This document shows positions 49,165 through 58,482 of a DNA stretch of 64,000 nt, one piece after another. The stretch lies in contig NZ_RCZA01000003.1 in assembly GCF_006438925.1 (NCBI RefSeq), positions 348,241 through 412,240 of the forward strand, read 5' to 3'. The DNA is from Pseudomonas mandelii (GTDB lineage: Bacteria > Pseudomonadota > Gammaproteobacteria > Pseudomonadales > Pseudomonadaceae). A program made the translations under genes and the position numbers. How positions within the stretch are numbered: position 1 is the first letter of the stretch; every line of letters starts with the position of its first letter. The notes under the pieces are model-generated. The model saw nothing but the letters and a program-made list of their open reading frames with translations. It searched no databases and was not told the DNA's origin.

Positions 49165-50112
49165 ATGAACAGCGTGGCTATCCCTCAAACCCCGACCGGC
49201 GGCTCGCCGTTGCGCAGGTTTTCCAACCTGCTGTATCGCCGGCCGAATTTTTACCTGTCGCTGCTGCTGGTACCGCCGCTGCTGTGGTTCGGCGCGATCT
49301 ATCTCGGCTCGCTGCTGGTGCTGCTGTGGCAAGGCTTCTATACCTTCGACGACTTCACCATGGCGGTCACGCCTGAGCTGACCCTGGCGAACTTCGCTGC
49401 CCTGTTCCAGCCGTCGAACTTCGACATCATCCTGCGCACCTTGAGCATGGCCGTCGTCGTGTCGATCGCCAGCGCCATCGTCGCGTTCCCGATCGCCTAC
49501 TACATGGCGCGCTACACCACCGGCAAGACCAAGGCGTTTTTCTACATCGCGGTGATGATGCCGATGTGGGCCAGTTACATCGTCAAGGCGTATGCCTGGA
49601 CCTTGCTGTTGGCCAAGGGCGGCGTGGCGCAGTGGTTCGTCCAGCACCTTGGATTGGAGCCGGTCTTGCAGTTCATTCTGGGCATTCCGGGTGTCGGCGG
49701 CAGCACCTTGTCGACCTCGCACCTGGGCCGGTTCATGGTGTTCGTCTACATCTGGCTACCGTTCATGATCCTGCCGATCCAGGCCTCGCTGGAACGTCTG
49801 CCACCCTCATTGCTGCAAGCCTCGGCCGACCTCGGCGCCAAGCCACGCCAGACCTTCATGCAAGTGACTCTGCCGCTGTCGATTCCGGGCATCGCGGCCG
49901 GTTCGATCTTCACCTTTTCGCTAACCCTGGGCGACTTCATCGTGCCGCAACTGGTGGGCCCGCCGGGCTACTTCGTCGGCAGCATGGTGTACGCCCAGCA
50001 AGGCGCGATCGGCAACATGCCGATGGCCGCGGCCTTCACGTTGGTGCCGATTGTGTTGATCGCCATTTACCTGACTATCGTGAAACGACTGGGGGCCTTC
50101 GATGCGCTCTAA
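49165..50112 (+). CDS. Polyamine ABC transporter permease 1 (YdcU-like)
   Basis: A 315-residue inner-membrane permease with six predicted helices. The EAA-like loop that contacts the ATPase is in [22 protein letters not shown] 49165 is two bases beyond the ATPase stop. Overlaps the next permease by 11 bases. Confidence 0.93.
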   Translation: MNSVAIPQTPTGGSPLRRFSNLLYRRPNFYLSLLLVPPLLWFGAIYLGSLLVLLWQGFYTFDDFTMAVTPELTLANFAALFQPSNFDIILRTLSMAVVVSIASAIVAFPIAYYMARYTTGKTKAFFYIAVMMPMWASYIVKAYAWTLLLAKGGVAQWFVQHLGLEPVLQFILGIPGVGGSTLSTSHLGRFMVFVYIWLPFMILPIQASLERLPPSLLQASADLGAKPRQTFMQVTLPLSIPGIAAGSIFTFSLTLGDFIVPQLVGPPGYFVGSMVYAQQGAIGNMPMAAAFTLVPIVLIAIYLTIVKRLGAFDAL

Positions 50113-50938
50113 AAAACAAAGGCCAGAAACGCACGGGGAGAAAGCCTCGCTCGGCCTGCGCATCGCAGCGTGGGGCGGGTTGGTGTTTCTTCACTTTCCG
50201 ATCCTGATCATCTTCCTGTACGCCTTCAACACCGAAGATGCGGCGTTCAGTTTTCCGCCCAAGGGCTTCACCCTGAAGTGGATCGGCGTGGCGTTCTCGC
50301 GGCCCGACGTACTGGAAGCGATCAAGCTGTCGCTGCAAATCGCTTCCGTCGCGACGTTGATTGCGCTGGTCCTCGGTACGCTGGCATCGGCGGCGTTGTA
50401 CCGGCGGGATTTCTTCGGCAAGCAAGGCATCTCACTGATGCTGATCCTGCCGATTGCCTTGCCGGGGATCATCACCGGTATCGCGTTGCTGGCGACCTTC
50501 AAGACGCTGGGGATCGAACCGGGGATGTTCACCATCATCGTCGGCCACGCGACCTTCTGTGTGGTGATCGTCTACAACAACGTCATCGCCCGCCTGCGTC
50601 GCACTTCTCACAGTTTGATCGAGGCTTCGATGGACCTCGGCGCCGATGGCTGGCAGACCTTCCGCTACATCGTCCTGCCGAACCTCGGCTCGGCGTTGCT
50701 GGCCGGCGGCATGTTGGCGTTTGCCCTGTCGTTCGACGAAATCATCGTCACCACCTTCACCGCCGGCCATGAACGCACCCTGCCGCTGTGGCTGCTCAAC
50801 CAGCTCAGTCGCCCACGGGACGTGCCGGTGACCAACGTCGTCGCGATGCTGGTGATGATGGTGACCATGCTGCCGATCCTCGGCGCCTATTACCTGACCC
50901 GTGGCGGTGAGAGCGTTGCGGGCAGTGGCGGTAAGTAA
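50102..50938 (+). CDS. Polyamine ABC transporter permease 2 (YdcV-like)
   Basis: A 278-residue permease with the EAA loop [17 protein letters not shown] and six helices. Overlaps the upstream permease by 11 bases, so it is translationally coupled. A REP pair and the second aldehyde dehydrogenase follow. Confidence 0.93.
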   Translation: MRSKKQRPETHGEKASLGLRIAAWGGLVFLHFPILIIFLYAFNTEDAAFSFPPKGFTLKWIGVAFSRPDVLEAIKLSLQIASVATLIALVLGTLASAALYRRDFFGKQGISLMLILPIALPGIITGIALLATFKTLGIEPGMFTIIVGHATFCVVIVYNNVIARLRRTSHSLIEASMDLGADGWQTFRYIVLPNLGSALLAGGMLAFALSFDEIIVTTFTAGHERTLPLWLLNQLSRPRDVPVTNVVAMLVMMVTMLPILGAYYLTRGGESVAGSGGK

Positions 50939-50965
50939 CTGACTCACTGTAGGAACCGGATCAAA

Positions 50966-51055
50966 TGTGGGAGCGAGCTTGCTCGCGAAGAGGCCATCAC
51001 ATTCAACATTGATGGTGACTGACACACCGCTTTCGCGAGCAAGCTCGCTCCCACA
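50966..51055. repeat. REP pair (BIME)
   Basis: Inverted REP pair of the GAGCTTGCTCGCGAA variant, between the permease gene and the dehydrogenase. Might stabilise the upstream mRNA. Confidence 0.9.
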
Positions 51056-51107
51056 GGGGGCTCGGTTTCCACAGAAGAACAACAATAGTTTTGAAGAGGA
51101 CAAAGCC

Positions 51108-52532
51108 ATGCAAACCAAACTCTTGATCAATGGCCAACTGATCGACGGCGAAGGCCCCGCCCAACCGGTGTTCAACCCGGCCCTCGGTCGTGTGTTGGTG
51201 GAAATCAACGAAGCCAGTGAAGCCCAGGTCGATGCCGCCGTGCGTGCTGCCGACAGCGCCTTCGAAGGCTGGTCGCAAACCACGCCGAAAGAACGTTCGC
51301 TGCTGCTGCTCAAACTCGCCGACGCCATCGAAGCCCACGGCGAAGAGCTGGCCAAACTGGAATCGGACAACTGCGGCAAGCCTTACAACGCCGCGCTGAA
51401 CGACGAGATCCCGGCAATTGCCGACGTGTTCCGTTTCTTCGCCGGCGCCAGCCGTTGCATGAGCGGTTCGGCGGGCGGTGAATACTTGCCGGGCCACACC
51501 TCCATGATCCGCCGCGACCCAGTGGGCGTGATCGCGTCCATCGCACCGTGGAACTACCCGCTGATGATGGTCGCCTGGAAAATCGCCCCGGCCCTTGCGG
51601 CGGGTAATACCGTGGTGCTCAAGCCGTCGGAACAAACCCCGCTGACCGCGCTGCGTCTGGCGGAACTGGCGTCGAAAATCTTCCCGGCCGGCGTGCTTAA
51701 CCTGGTGTTCGGTCGTGGTCCTACGGTCGGCAGCCCATTGGTCACACACCCGAAAGTGCGCATGGTCTCGTTGACCGGTTCGATCGCCACCGGTTCGAAC
51801 ATCATTTCCAGCACCGCCGACAGCGTCAAACGCATGCACATGGAACTGGGCGGCAAAGCCCCGGTGATCATCTTCGACGACGCCGACATCGACGCCGCCG
51901 TGGAAGGCATTCGCACCTTCGGCTTCTACAACGCCGGCCAGGACTGCACCGCCGCCTGCCGCATCTACGCGCAGGAAGGCATCTACGACAAATTCGTCGA
52001 GAAGCTCGGCGAAGCGGTCAGCAGCATCAAGTACGGTTTGCAGGATGATCCGTCGACCGAACTGGGCCCGTTGATTACCGCGCAACACCGCGACCGCGTG
52101 GCCGGGTTTGTCGAACGTGCCGTGGCGCAGCCGCATATCCGATTGATCACCGGCGGCAAGGCTGTGGAAGGCAATGGGTTCTTCTTCGAACCCACGGTGT
52201 TGGCCGACGCGCAACAGGACGATGAAATCGTCCGTCGTGAAGTGTTCGGGCCGGTGGTGTCGGTGACCAAATTCGCCGATGAAGCACAGGTTCTGGGCTG
52301 GGCCAACGATTCGAACTACGGCCTGGCGTCGTCGGTCTGGACCTCGGACGTCGGTCGTGCGCATCGCTTGTCCGCACGCTTGCAGTACGGCTGCACCTGG
52401 GTGAATACGCACTTCATGCTGGTCAGCGAAATGCCGCACGGCGGTCAGAAACTGTCTGGTTACGGCAAGGACATGTCCATGTACGGGCTGGAGGACTACA
52501 CCGTCGTTCGGCATGTGATGTTCAAGCATTAA
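51108..52532 (+). CDS. Gamma-aminobutyraldehyde dehydrogenase (copy 2, PatD/YdcW-like)
   Basis: A 474-residue paralogue of the gene at 45145, with the same marks: [34 protein letters not shown]. coli places a similar gene, ydcW (patD), right after ydcSTUV, which matches this position. ATG 51108 follows GAAGAGGA. The two dehydrogenases share most conserved motifs but differ widely between them, pointing to an old duplication. Oxidation of 4-aminobutyraldehyde or a longer homologue is expected. Confidence 0.92.
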   Translation: MQTKLLINGQLIDGEGPAQPVFNPALGRVLVEINEASEAQVDAAVRAADSAFEGWSQTTPKERSLLLLKLADAIEAHGEELAKLESDNCGKPYNAALNDEIPAIADVFRFFAGASRCMSGSAGGEYLPGHTSMIRRDPVGVIASIAPWNYPLMMVAWKIAPALAAGNTVVLKPSEQTPLTALRLAELASKIFPAGVLNLVFGRGPTVGSPLVTHPKVRMVSLTGSIATGSNIISSTADSVKRMHMELGGKAPVIIFDDADIDAAVEGIRTFGFYNAGQDCTAACRIYAQEGIYDKFVEKLGEAVSSIKYGLQDDPSTELGPLITAQHRDRVAGFVERAVAQPHIRLITGGKAVEGNGFFFEPTVLADAQQDDEIVRREVFGPVVSVTKFADEAQVLGWANDSNYGLASSVWTSDVGRAHRLSARLQYGCTWVNTHFMLVSEMPHGGQKLSGYGKDMSMYGLEDYTVVRHVMFKH

Positions 52533-52537
52533 AAAGC

Positions 52538-52641
52538 GAAAAGATCGCAGCCTGCGGCAGCTCCTACAGGGGTTGCGGCAGGCAACGATGTCCGCGGCGC
52601 ATACGATCAATGTAGGAGCTGCCGCAGGCTGCGATCTTTTC
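52538..52641. repeat. Palindromic intergenic repeat (GATCGCAGCC family)
   Basis: Perfect 31-base inverted arms (GAAAAGATCGCAGCCTGC... and its complement) around a 42-base loop, 6 bases after the dehydrogenase stop; possible 3' structure. Confidence 0.92.
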
Positions 52642-52786
52642 AGCAGGCGCACGGAAAGCGTCAGCGATTTACACCAGGAATTCACCGCAATTCAAAAACA
52701 ATAACCACCGATCCGGGCAGCGCCGTCATGGCCCTGTCACGGTTTCGGACATCCGAAATCTGCCGATTTTCCGGAGTTAACACACC

Positions 52787-54271
52787 ATGAGTGCATCACC
52801 CGAACTCTCCGCAGCCGTTGCCGACAGCGATGCCGAGCAACTGCGCAAGCTGGGTTACACCTCGAACTTCAATCGCAGCATGAGCCTGTGGGAAAACTTC
52901 GCCCTGGGCTTCACTTATCTCTCTCCGGTCGTAGGGGTTTATACCCTGTTCGGCCTGTGCCTCGCCGCCGGTGGGCCGCCGATGTTCTGGGCTTATTTGC
53001 TGGTCGGATGTGGCCAGTTGCTGGTGTGCCTGATCTTCGGTGAAGTGGTCTCGCAGTTCCCGATTTCCGGCGGCGTGTACCCGTGGGCTCGTCGCTTGGT
53101 GGGCAAGCGCTGGGCGTGGATGGTCGGCTGGATCTACTCCATCGCCCTGTGCGTCACCATCGCCGCCGTTGCGGTGGGCGCCGGTCCGTACCTGGCCGCC
53201 ATGATGGGCTTTGAACCGAGCAACAACACCAACATCGTCATCGCACTGTTCCTGACGTTGTTCGCGACCCTGGTGAACCTCAGCGGCACCAAAGTGCTGG
53301 CGCGGATCGCCATGTTCGGCTTCGTTTGCGAACTGGTCGGTGCGGTGATCGTCGGCGTTTACCTGCTGATCTTCGAACGTCATCAATCGATCAGTGTGTT
53401 GTTCAACACCTTCGATATCAGCGTCGACGGCTCGTACTTGCCGGCATTTCTCACCGCATCTCTGGCGGGGATGTTCCTGTACTACGGCTTCGAGGCCTGC
53501 GGCGACGTGGCCGAAGAAACCCCGAACCCGAGCAAGCAGATCCCGGTGGCCATGCGCATGACCATCTACATCGGCGGCATCGCGGCGATGTTCGCCTGCC
53601 TGGCGCTGATTCTCGCCGTGCCAGACATGCAAGCGGTGATCAACGGCACTGACAAGGACCCGGTCACCACCATCCTCAACAATGCCTTCGGCCCGGTCGG
53701 CTCGAAAGTGGTGATGGGCGTGGTGATGATTTCCTTCATCTCCTGCGTCATCAGCCTGCAAGCGGCGGCGAGCCGTCTGCTGTATTCCTACGCTCGGGAT
53801 GAAATGGTCATCGGCAGCTCACTGCTGAAGAAGATCTCTCCTACGACTCAGGTACCGGTTGCGGCACTGTTCGTGTCCGGCGTCCTACCGGCGCTGATCA
53901 TCATCCTCGGTTTCTTCCTGCAAGATGCCGTCGCAACCATCGTCAGCTTCGCCGCGATCGGCATCTACCTGGCATTCCAGATGATCGTGCTCGCGGCACT
54001 CTATGCGCGCATGAAGGGCTGGAAACCGAGCGGCAAATTCACCCTCGGCGCCTGGGGCTGGGCGGTGAACATCGGCGCGCTGGTCTATGGCGTCGGCGCA
54101 ATCATCAACATGGCCTGGCCGCGCACGCCGGATGCGGCGTGGTACATCAACTACGCGATGGTGTTGAGTACTGCGATCGTGATTGGGTTGGGGCTGGTTT
54201 ATATGTGGCTGGCCAAGCCGTATGACCATGGGACTGCGCCTGCGGGGGATGCTTGGAAGGTTAGTCGGTAA
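52787..54271 (+). CDS. APC-superfamily amino acid/amine permease
   Basis: A 494-residue transporter with about 12 predicted helices. The N-terminus (LRKLGYTSNFNRSMSLWENFALGFTYLSPVVG) and the loop ISGGVYPWARRLVGKRWAWM are typical of GABA/choline/amino-acid permeases related to Uga4. It lies immediately downstream of the dehydrogenases; GABA is the plausible substrate but is not demonstrated. ATG 52787 follows GGAG. Confidence 0.88.
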   Translation: MSASPELSAAVADSDAEQLRKLGYTSNFNRSMSLWENFALGFTYLSPVVGVYTLFGLCLAAGGPPMFWAYLLVGCGQLLVCLIFGEVVSQFPISGGVYPWARRLVGKRWAWMVGWIYSIALCVTIAAVAVGAGPYLAAMMGFEPSNNTNIVIALFLTLFATLVNLSGTKVLARIAMFGFVCELVGAVIVGVYLLIFERHQSISVLFNTFDISVDGSYLPAFLTASLAGMFLYYGFEACGDVAEETPNPSKQIPVAMRMTIYIGGIAAMFACLALILAVPDMQAVINGTDKDPVTTILNNAFGPVGSKVVMGVVMISFISCVISLQAAASRLLYSYARDEMVIGSSLLKKISPTTQVPVAALFVSGVLPALIIILGFFLQDAVATIVSFAAIGIYLAFQMIVLAALYARMKGWKPSGKFTLGAWGWAVNIGALVYGVGAIINMAWPRTPDAAWYINYAMVLSTAIVIGLGLVYMWLAKPYDHGTAPAGDAWKVSR

Positions 54272-54279
54272 GGGCACTT

Positions 54280-54310
54280 ACCCAGCCCGCAGTGATGCGG
54301 GCTGGGTTTG
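54280..54310 (+). terminator. Terminator after the permease gene
   Basis: ACCCAGCCCGC, six-base loop, GCGGGCTGGGT, then TTTG. Also lies just beyond the 3' end of the converging RloB-like gene. Confidence 0.8.
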
Positions 54311-54315
54311 AGGTG

Positions 54316-54941
54316 TTAGATCGGTAGGGGGTTGGAGAGAATTTCGAATTCGTCCATCAGCAGATGGATTTCGGTGCTGGGGTTGGGTTCGCCGCTGATA
54401 GCAACGTCCTCGATAATCTTTGGTGCTAAATCTCTCGCCCTTTGGAATGGCTCACCTAAAAGTTGTGCGAAATAGTTGGTGTCTTCGCCTTTCTCGTACT
54501 TATCCATGTTGGGTTTCTCTCTGAGGCTCTTGGCCACCAAGTCGCCTGGAGAGCGCTTCCCAACCGCTCGAAATGGCTTTCGATTGAAACCGAAGTGCAG
54601 AAGCAACCAAAACTCAAAACAGGGGTACGAAGCGATGACTTTGATTTTCGGATGAGGCCTCGCCAGATTTATTGCTCGTTCAAAACACAGATGTGTATCG
54701 CGATCCAATGCACAAAACACCTTGTCGAAGCATTTCTGGCGGCTATTGCTGTTTCTACAATGCCGCTTGGGTGCGTGAGGCCACAGTGGGCAATTTCCAC
54801 TTGAGCTTTGGCGCGAAAATGAAATGCAGCCTCCTCCAGATATCGTTTTCCTGACTTGCTGTCTTCACAGAGGATCAACACTTTGGGTTGAGGCTTGAAC
54901 CGCGGTGCCTTTCGATCAAATAGCCGTATCGAACGCGCCAT
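54316..54941 (-). pseudogene. RloB-like Toprim-type protein, single-base frameshift
   Basis: Two overlapping frames make one RloB-like protein (PF13707 as I know it). The first, from ATG 54941, reads KVLILCEDSKSGKRYL with the Toprim-like Glu. The second, ending at 54316, reads FCALDRDTH (DxD) and the family hallmark SYPCFEFWLLLHF, then NPSTEIHLL. One base is missing near 54727-54735; adding an A to the AGAAAT run restores RKCFDKVFCALDRD and gives about 208 residues, the usual length. ATG 54941 is two bases past the ATPase stop, so the pair is an operon. The defect could be natural, phase-variable or a sequencing error. Confidence 0.85.
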
Positions 54942-54943
54942 GA

Positions 54944-56197
54944 TCAACCCCGCCTTATCAGTGGCAACCCGCGATAACGACCCTCAAAGTAGCGTTTCTC
55001 AACATCCTCCCCTTCCCGTCCTTCAAAGTCGTAAACAGAAAAAAGGCAGGTTGCACCGTTAGCGTCTCTTTCGGTGATCCAGAACTGATCGCGCCGAAGC
55101 GCTTTGGTGTTCATTAAATGAGTGTCGTGAGTGGTAAAGATCAGTTGAGTCTCCAACCCACCGTCCAGGTGTTTCTCAATCAAGTCCGAGACTATTGAGG
55201 GATGAAGGCTGCTGTCCAACTCATCGACAGAAAGTATCCCGCTACCATCAGCGTGATTGATCATGAACCAGGGCAGCCAGAATCCAATCAGATTTTTCGT
55301 ACCGCCTGACTCCTCGGAAAAATCAAACTCCGCGGGGCCTAAATGACTCGTATGCGTCAGGGTCACTTTGTCTTTTTGGGCTGCGGCGAAGAACTCTTTC
55401 AGTGTGAGTTTTTTGGTGCATTGAACAGACTCTGCGTCTTCGGTGTTGAGCCGGATCGCTGACACCGGGATATCCACTTCCTTCAGAAAGTCTCGTAAAT
55501 CATGTGTGTAATCCGATGCCATCCGAAGAAATCTGATGGACGCTGCTGACAGCCCCATCATGTTGTTCTGCTCAATAACGAGTAGACCGGTTTGAAACCA
55601 GCTAAACGGCCCCCGCAACTGAGTCAACTCTTCGCTACTGTTCGCAACCGCCTGCGAAATAAACAACATCTTGGGGCTCGTCAGACGCCGCCAGGCGTTG
55701 TGCACCTCTTTACCCCCCTCAAGGCTTGAGCCAAAAACATAATGCTCCCCCTCATCAACAAAACGACGCGAATACAACAGCGTTTCCTTACCTTTGGGAT
55801 AGGAAACCAGTTGTTCCTCGATAATCCGTTGCGCAGTCATGCGCAGAACAAACCGGTATCGGACCCCGTGTTGAATGAAGTTGTACTCAAAAGAACTGGG
55901 TGCATTTTGAAGTTGCGGGTCAAAACGAAACGGCGAGACCGGTAGCGGTTCATCATTTGATGTAGGTGTCGAAGCAAGCAAACTCCCCATGATCCCCATC
56001 GCCCGGATAAGCGAAGACTTACCGGAAGCGTTCGGTCCGTAAATCGCCGCCACCTTTAATAAATCAGGCAGTTTTTCTCCATTTACAATTGGCGTGAACA
56101 CGTTGCGCTTTTTGCTCAAGCGCGGCGTCGCAGCCATGGACAGGGTTTGTTTGTCACGGAAGGAGCGATAATTGGAAACTGAAAATTCGATCAACAT
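54944..56197 (-). CDS. AAA-family ATPase, RloA-like
   Basis: A 417-residue ATPase of the AAA_15/AAA_21 class. Walker A GPNASGKSS at residues 54-62, signature-like segment in the middle (FSEESGGTKNLIGFWLPW), Walker B ILSVDELD near 320-327, then an H-loop TTHDTHLMN near 355. The first residues (MLIEFSVSNYRSFRDKQTL) are typical of SMC/RecF-like ATPases. The start is at 56197; the longer frame starts inside the promoter region. Paired with the RloB-like gene downstream. Similar ATPase-plus-Toprim pairs act in anti-phage defence (PARIS, OLD, Gabija); this role is inferred. Codon use and GC are lower than in neighbouring genes. Confidence 0.92.
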   Translation of the reverse strand: MLIEFSVSNYRSFRDKQTLSMAATPRLSKKRNVFTPIVNGEKLPDLLKVAAIYGPNASGKSSLIRAMGIMGSLLASTPTSNDEPLPVSPFRFDPQLQNAPSSFEYNFIQHGVRYRFVLRMTAQRIIEEQLVSYPKGKETLLYSRRFVDEGEHYVFGSSLEGGKEVHNAWRRLTSPKMLFISQAVANSSEELTQLRGPFSWFQTGLLVIEQNNMMGLSAASIRFLRMASDYTHDLRDFLKEVDIPVSAIRLNTEDAESVQCTKKLTLKEFFAAAQKDKVTLTHTSHLGPAEFDFSEESGGTKNLIGFWLPWFMINHADGSGILSVDELDSSLHPSIVSDLIEKHLDGGLETQLIFTTHDTHLMNTKALRRDQFWITERDANGATCLFSVYDFEGREGEDVEKRYFEGRYRGLPLIRRG

Positions 56198-56360
56198 GTA
56201 GCAAACCTGCAGTTCGTTCCTGAATGCGGGAAAAACTATAGGAAAAACCACCGCTGTGATGCTGCTTGACTGCACTTCAGGCAAAAACAGGAAATTCCTA
56301 CAGATCGAACCTTCCGGCATAGACACCGATTCCTACAGCATGCGGCGCCGCGAGCGCCTG

Positions 56361-56483
56361 AACGATAGGCTTTACCTCGTCGCTGCCAAATCAGCGACCC
56401 GGGGTCGAAGCCGGAACACTATCAACATGGCGCAACCGCGCTCCTCTGAGTGGCGGCTCCCTTTTCAACTTGGAGTCGAAAAA
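56361..56483 (+). promoter_or_regulatory. Structured leader upstream of the BRO-N gene
   Basis: Contains the perfect hairpin GTCGCTG-CCAAAT-CAGCGAC (56379-56398), then GCGC-AACC-GCGC and a CCGCGCTC/GAGTGGCGG stem, ending at AGTCGAAAAA before the start. Such stacked hairpins over about 110 bases suggest a conserved RNA leader. The promoter itself is not identified. The region 56198-56360 contains no other gene. Confidence 0.5.
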
Positions 56484-56996
56484 ATGTTTGAACACACGCT
56501 AAATCCGTCTAAAACCCATCCTCATTTCACCCCAACCATCTTCACCCGCCACAACCGCTTCCTCCACGCCTTCATGCAGGACAATCAAGCCTGGTTCTGC
56601 GTCCAGGATCTCGGTCGCTTGATGGGCCGCCCGATGGACCAACGCCTCACCCTGAAACTCGACCCCGATCAACGTCGATTTGCCTGGTTGCTGAAGAACG
56701 GCAAAACGGTCGAATCACTGATGGTCAGCGAATCAGGGATGTACGCCCTTCTGGTGCACCATTTCGTCCCGGAAAACCGAAACCTGCGCCAGTGGCTGAG
56801 CAACGAAGTCATACCTTCGCTGCGTGAGTCGAAAGCGACATCTGTGGATAACATTCCAAGCCTGAGTTCGTTGCAGTGGGCCGGGATCTCGGTGCCGCTG
56901 CTGCATTGGCAGCATCAGGCCTGGATCAAATGGCGGGACATGCCTGATCTGATGCAGGCACAACGGCCGTTCACGATCGTGGGCACTTGCAGTTGA
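56484..56996 (+). CDS. BRO-N domain protein (antirepressor-like)
   Basis: A 170-residue protein with a BRO-N domain at about residues 20-115 (FLHAFMQDNQAWFCVQDLGRLMG, then SGMYALLVHHFVPENRNLRQWLSNEVIPSL). In phages such domains occur in antirepressors and DNA-binding proteins. The C-terminal part is short and lacks a second known domain. No other phage genes are nearby, so it may be a domesticated or stand-alone copy. A terminator follows 17 bases after the stop. Confidence 0.85.
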   Translation: MFEHTLNPSKTHPHFTPTIFTRHNRFLHAFMQDNQAWFCVQDLGRLMGRPMDQRLTLKLDPDQRRFAWLLKNGKTVESLMVSESGMYALLVHHFVPENRNLRQWLSNEVIPSLRESKATSVDNIPSLSSLQWAGISVPLLHWQHQAWIKWRDMPDLMQAQRPFTIVGTCS

Positions 56997-57013
56997 AGGT
57001 AGAGTGAAAAAAT

Positions 57014-57048
57014 GAAAAAGGGGCAGACTTCACAGTCCGCCCCTTTTG
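57014..57048 (+). terminator. Rho-independent terminator after the BRO-N gene
   Basis: AAAAGGGGCAGACT, four-base loop, AGTCCGCCCCTTTT; one mismatch in the stem. Confidence 0.9.
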
Positions 57049-57116
57049 TTAGCCTCCCCCTGAAAACCTTCGCGAATAGGCATCTCAGCAGGTTTATCCG
57101 TTGATGCCCAACGGTC

Positions 57117-57518
57117 TCAGGCCGGCACTATCAACTCAACCGAAGGAAAATAGCTGCGGTAACGCTTGGCATCCCGAGTCAGTAGCGGCAGCTTTTTCAC
57201 TGCGGCATGCGCACCGATGAAAAAATCCGCCAAAACGTTACTTTTTCCGCCGCCCACTTTCCGGTAACGAACAAAAGCCTTTCCGGCCAAAAACAAGGCG
57301 GGACGCGGGACTTCCCGCATCGCCAAACCGAGCTGTGTAACCGCATCATCCAGCGCTTCAAACGTCGTGAATGTATGGGACAGTTCGGCGTAGATAATCG
57401 GATTGATGGCCAATTCATGAATCTGGGATTGAGCACGTAGCTGTTGTATGGACCAGTCAGCCCAGACGGGGTCGTCTTCCAGAACATCAATCAACACATT
57501 CGTGTCGACCAATATCAT
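57117..57518 (-). CDS. VapC-like PIN-domain toxin
   Basis: A 133-residue PIN-domain ribonuclease. The acidic active-site residues are Asp5 (MILVDTNVL), Glu45 (IIYAELSHT), Asp97 (NVLADFFIGAHA) and Asp114 (LLTRDAKRYR). Expected to cleave RNA unless bound by its antitoxin. Its ATG overlaps the antitoxin stop by one base, the usual coupling in such pairs. The gene looks intact. Confidence 0.92.
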   Translation of the reverse strand: MILVDTNVLIDVLEDDPVWADWSIQQLRAQSQIHELAINPIIYAELSHTFTTFEALDDAVTQLGLAMREVPRPALFLAGKAFVRYRKVGGGKSNVLADFFIGAHAAVKKLPLLTRDAKRYRSYFPSVELIVPA

Positions 57519-57763
57519 CAGTCCTCACCTCTCAGCAATGCCATCAAATCGTCGGTTCGCCATTTGATATCCGCTTTACCACGCGCCGCCTCAAATCGGT
57601 CGAGTGTGGCTGTCTTGTCGGCTTTTGCCTTATGGCTGTGCAGCACCACCTCGCCTTGCGCGTTGACACTGAACTCTATGGCCGAACCTGGTATCAGGTG
57701 CAGTGCGTCGCGAATAGGCTTGGGAATAGTGACCTGCCCTTTGCTGGTCATGGTTGTCGTCAT
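57518..57763 (-). CDS. AbrB/MazE-type antitoxin (VapB)
   Basis: An 81-residue protein with an N-terminal SpoVT/AbrB swapped-hairpin domain (TSKGQVTIPKPIRDALHL, residues 6-23) that binds DNA, and a charged C-terminal part (ATLDRFEAARGKADIKWRTDD) that would neutralise the toxin. Start at 57763 rather than the upstream frame. First gene of the pair, behind an inverted-repeat operator candidate. Confidence 0.9.
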   Translation of the reverse strand: MTTTMTSKGQVTIPKPIRDALHLIPGSAIEFSVNAQGEVVLHSHKAKADKTATLDRFEAARGKADIKWRTDDLMALLRGED

Positions 57764-57777
57764 GATGCTCTCCTGGA

Positions 57778-57805
57778 GTATTACTCTCCCGAGAAACGTA
57801 ATACT
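57778..57805. promoter_or_regulatory. Operator candidate of the vapBC pair
   Basis: AGTATTAC, 12 bases, GTAATACT: a perfect inverted repeat 15 bases upstream of the antitoxin start, where the VapBC complex would autorepress. Confidence 0.65.
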
Positions 57806-57905
57806 TGGCGTGCAAGTCTGCAACCGCCGCTCATCGTAGTCGGGTTCCTACCGCCCTGTAGGATCTGACCGCGACACCCGTGTCACGGCCAAAGCCTTCT
57901 CCTTT

Positions 57906-58091
57906 TCAAAACCGCGAAACACTCCTCATCGCATCCACCAGATACCGCATCGCAATCTGGTCGCTTTCCGACAGCTCCCGATAGCGCTCCAACAACTTCA
58001 TCTCGTCCGAACTGACCCGACGCCTTCGGCGCACAGTGGTCAGGCAAGGAAGGATTCCCAGCAACTGGGTGATGCCTTGTACTTTCGTCAT
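57906..58091 (-). CDS. Small hypothetical protein, 61 aa
   Basis: A 61-residue protein starting MTKVQGITQLLGILPCL, with an arginine-rich segment (VRRRRRVSS) and a helical, charged second half (EMKLLERYRELSESDQIAMRY). AAGGA sits seven bases before the ATG. No known domain recognised; basic character would allow nucleic acid binding. It ends the accessory island and is separated from the antitoxin by about 140 bases. Confidence 0.6.
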   Translation of the reverse strand: MTKVQGITQLLGILPCLTTVRRRRRVSSDEMKLLERYRELSESDQIAMRYLVDAMRSVSRF

Positions 58092-58482
58092 GGACGATGT
58101 CCTTCTATAAGCCCGAGAAAACTTCAAAAACCGCATCGCCCTCTCCTTTTTGTAGTCGCCGGCCTGAAGGGCAGTGGTCGGTCATGAACACAGAATAGGA
58201 ACTATCGCGGCGCTGAAAAGCGATTTTTAGAGTAATTAGTCAAAAAAAGCAGAAATGCCCTATAAATCAGAAAGTACTGTCGGAAAACTTAACCGACATT
58301 TCTTGTTTCATTGCCACGAAGCCAAAGTGCTACCAATCATTTTTTCTCCGCGACCGAACGGTTTAAGCTATTTGTTATCTGTTTAATGTCCGTTGCGTTT
58401 GGCCGAAGGCATGTCCGAACCTTTATTTTTGATCCAGCACGTGCCAGGAACGGCGCGGGATTGTTCACGACAGGTTGAACTT
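58092..58482. other. Intergenic region before opgD, AT-rich
   Basis: No gene is visible. It is distinctly AT-rich in its middle (58215-58400), has a small hairpin TGTCGG-AAAACTTAA-CCGACA at 58278-58298, and probably holds the opgD promoter; no clear -35/-10 pair was singled out. Confidence 0.5.

Noticed and set aside
54669..54947. Two independent small genes in place of RloB (92 aa and 134 aa)
   Set aside because: The two frames join into one RloB-like protein without gap; separate genes would each have half the domain and the second lacks a ribosome site.
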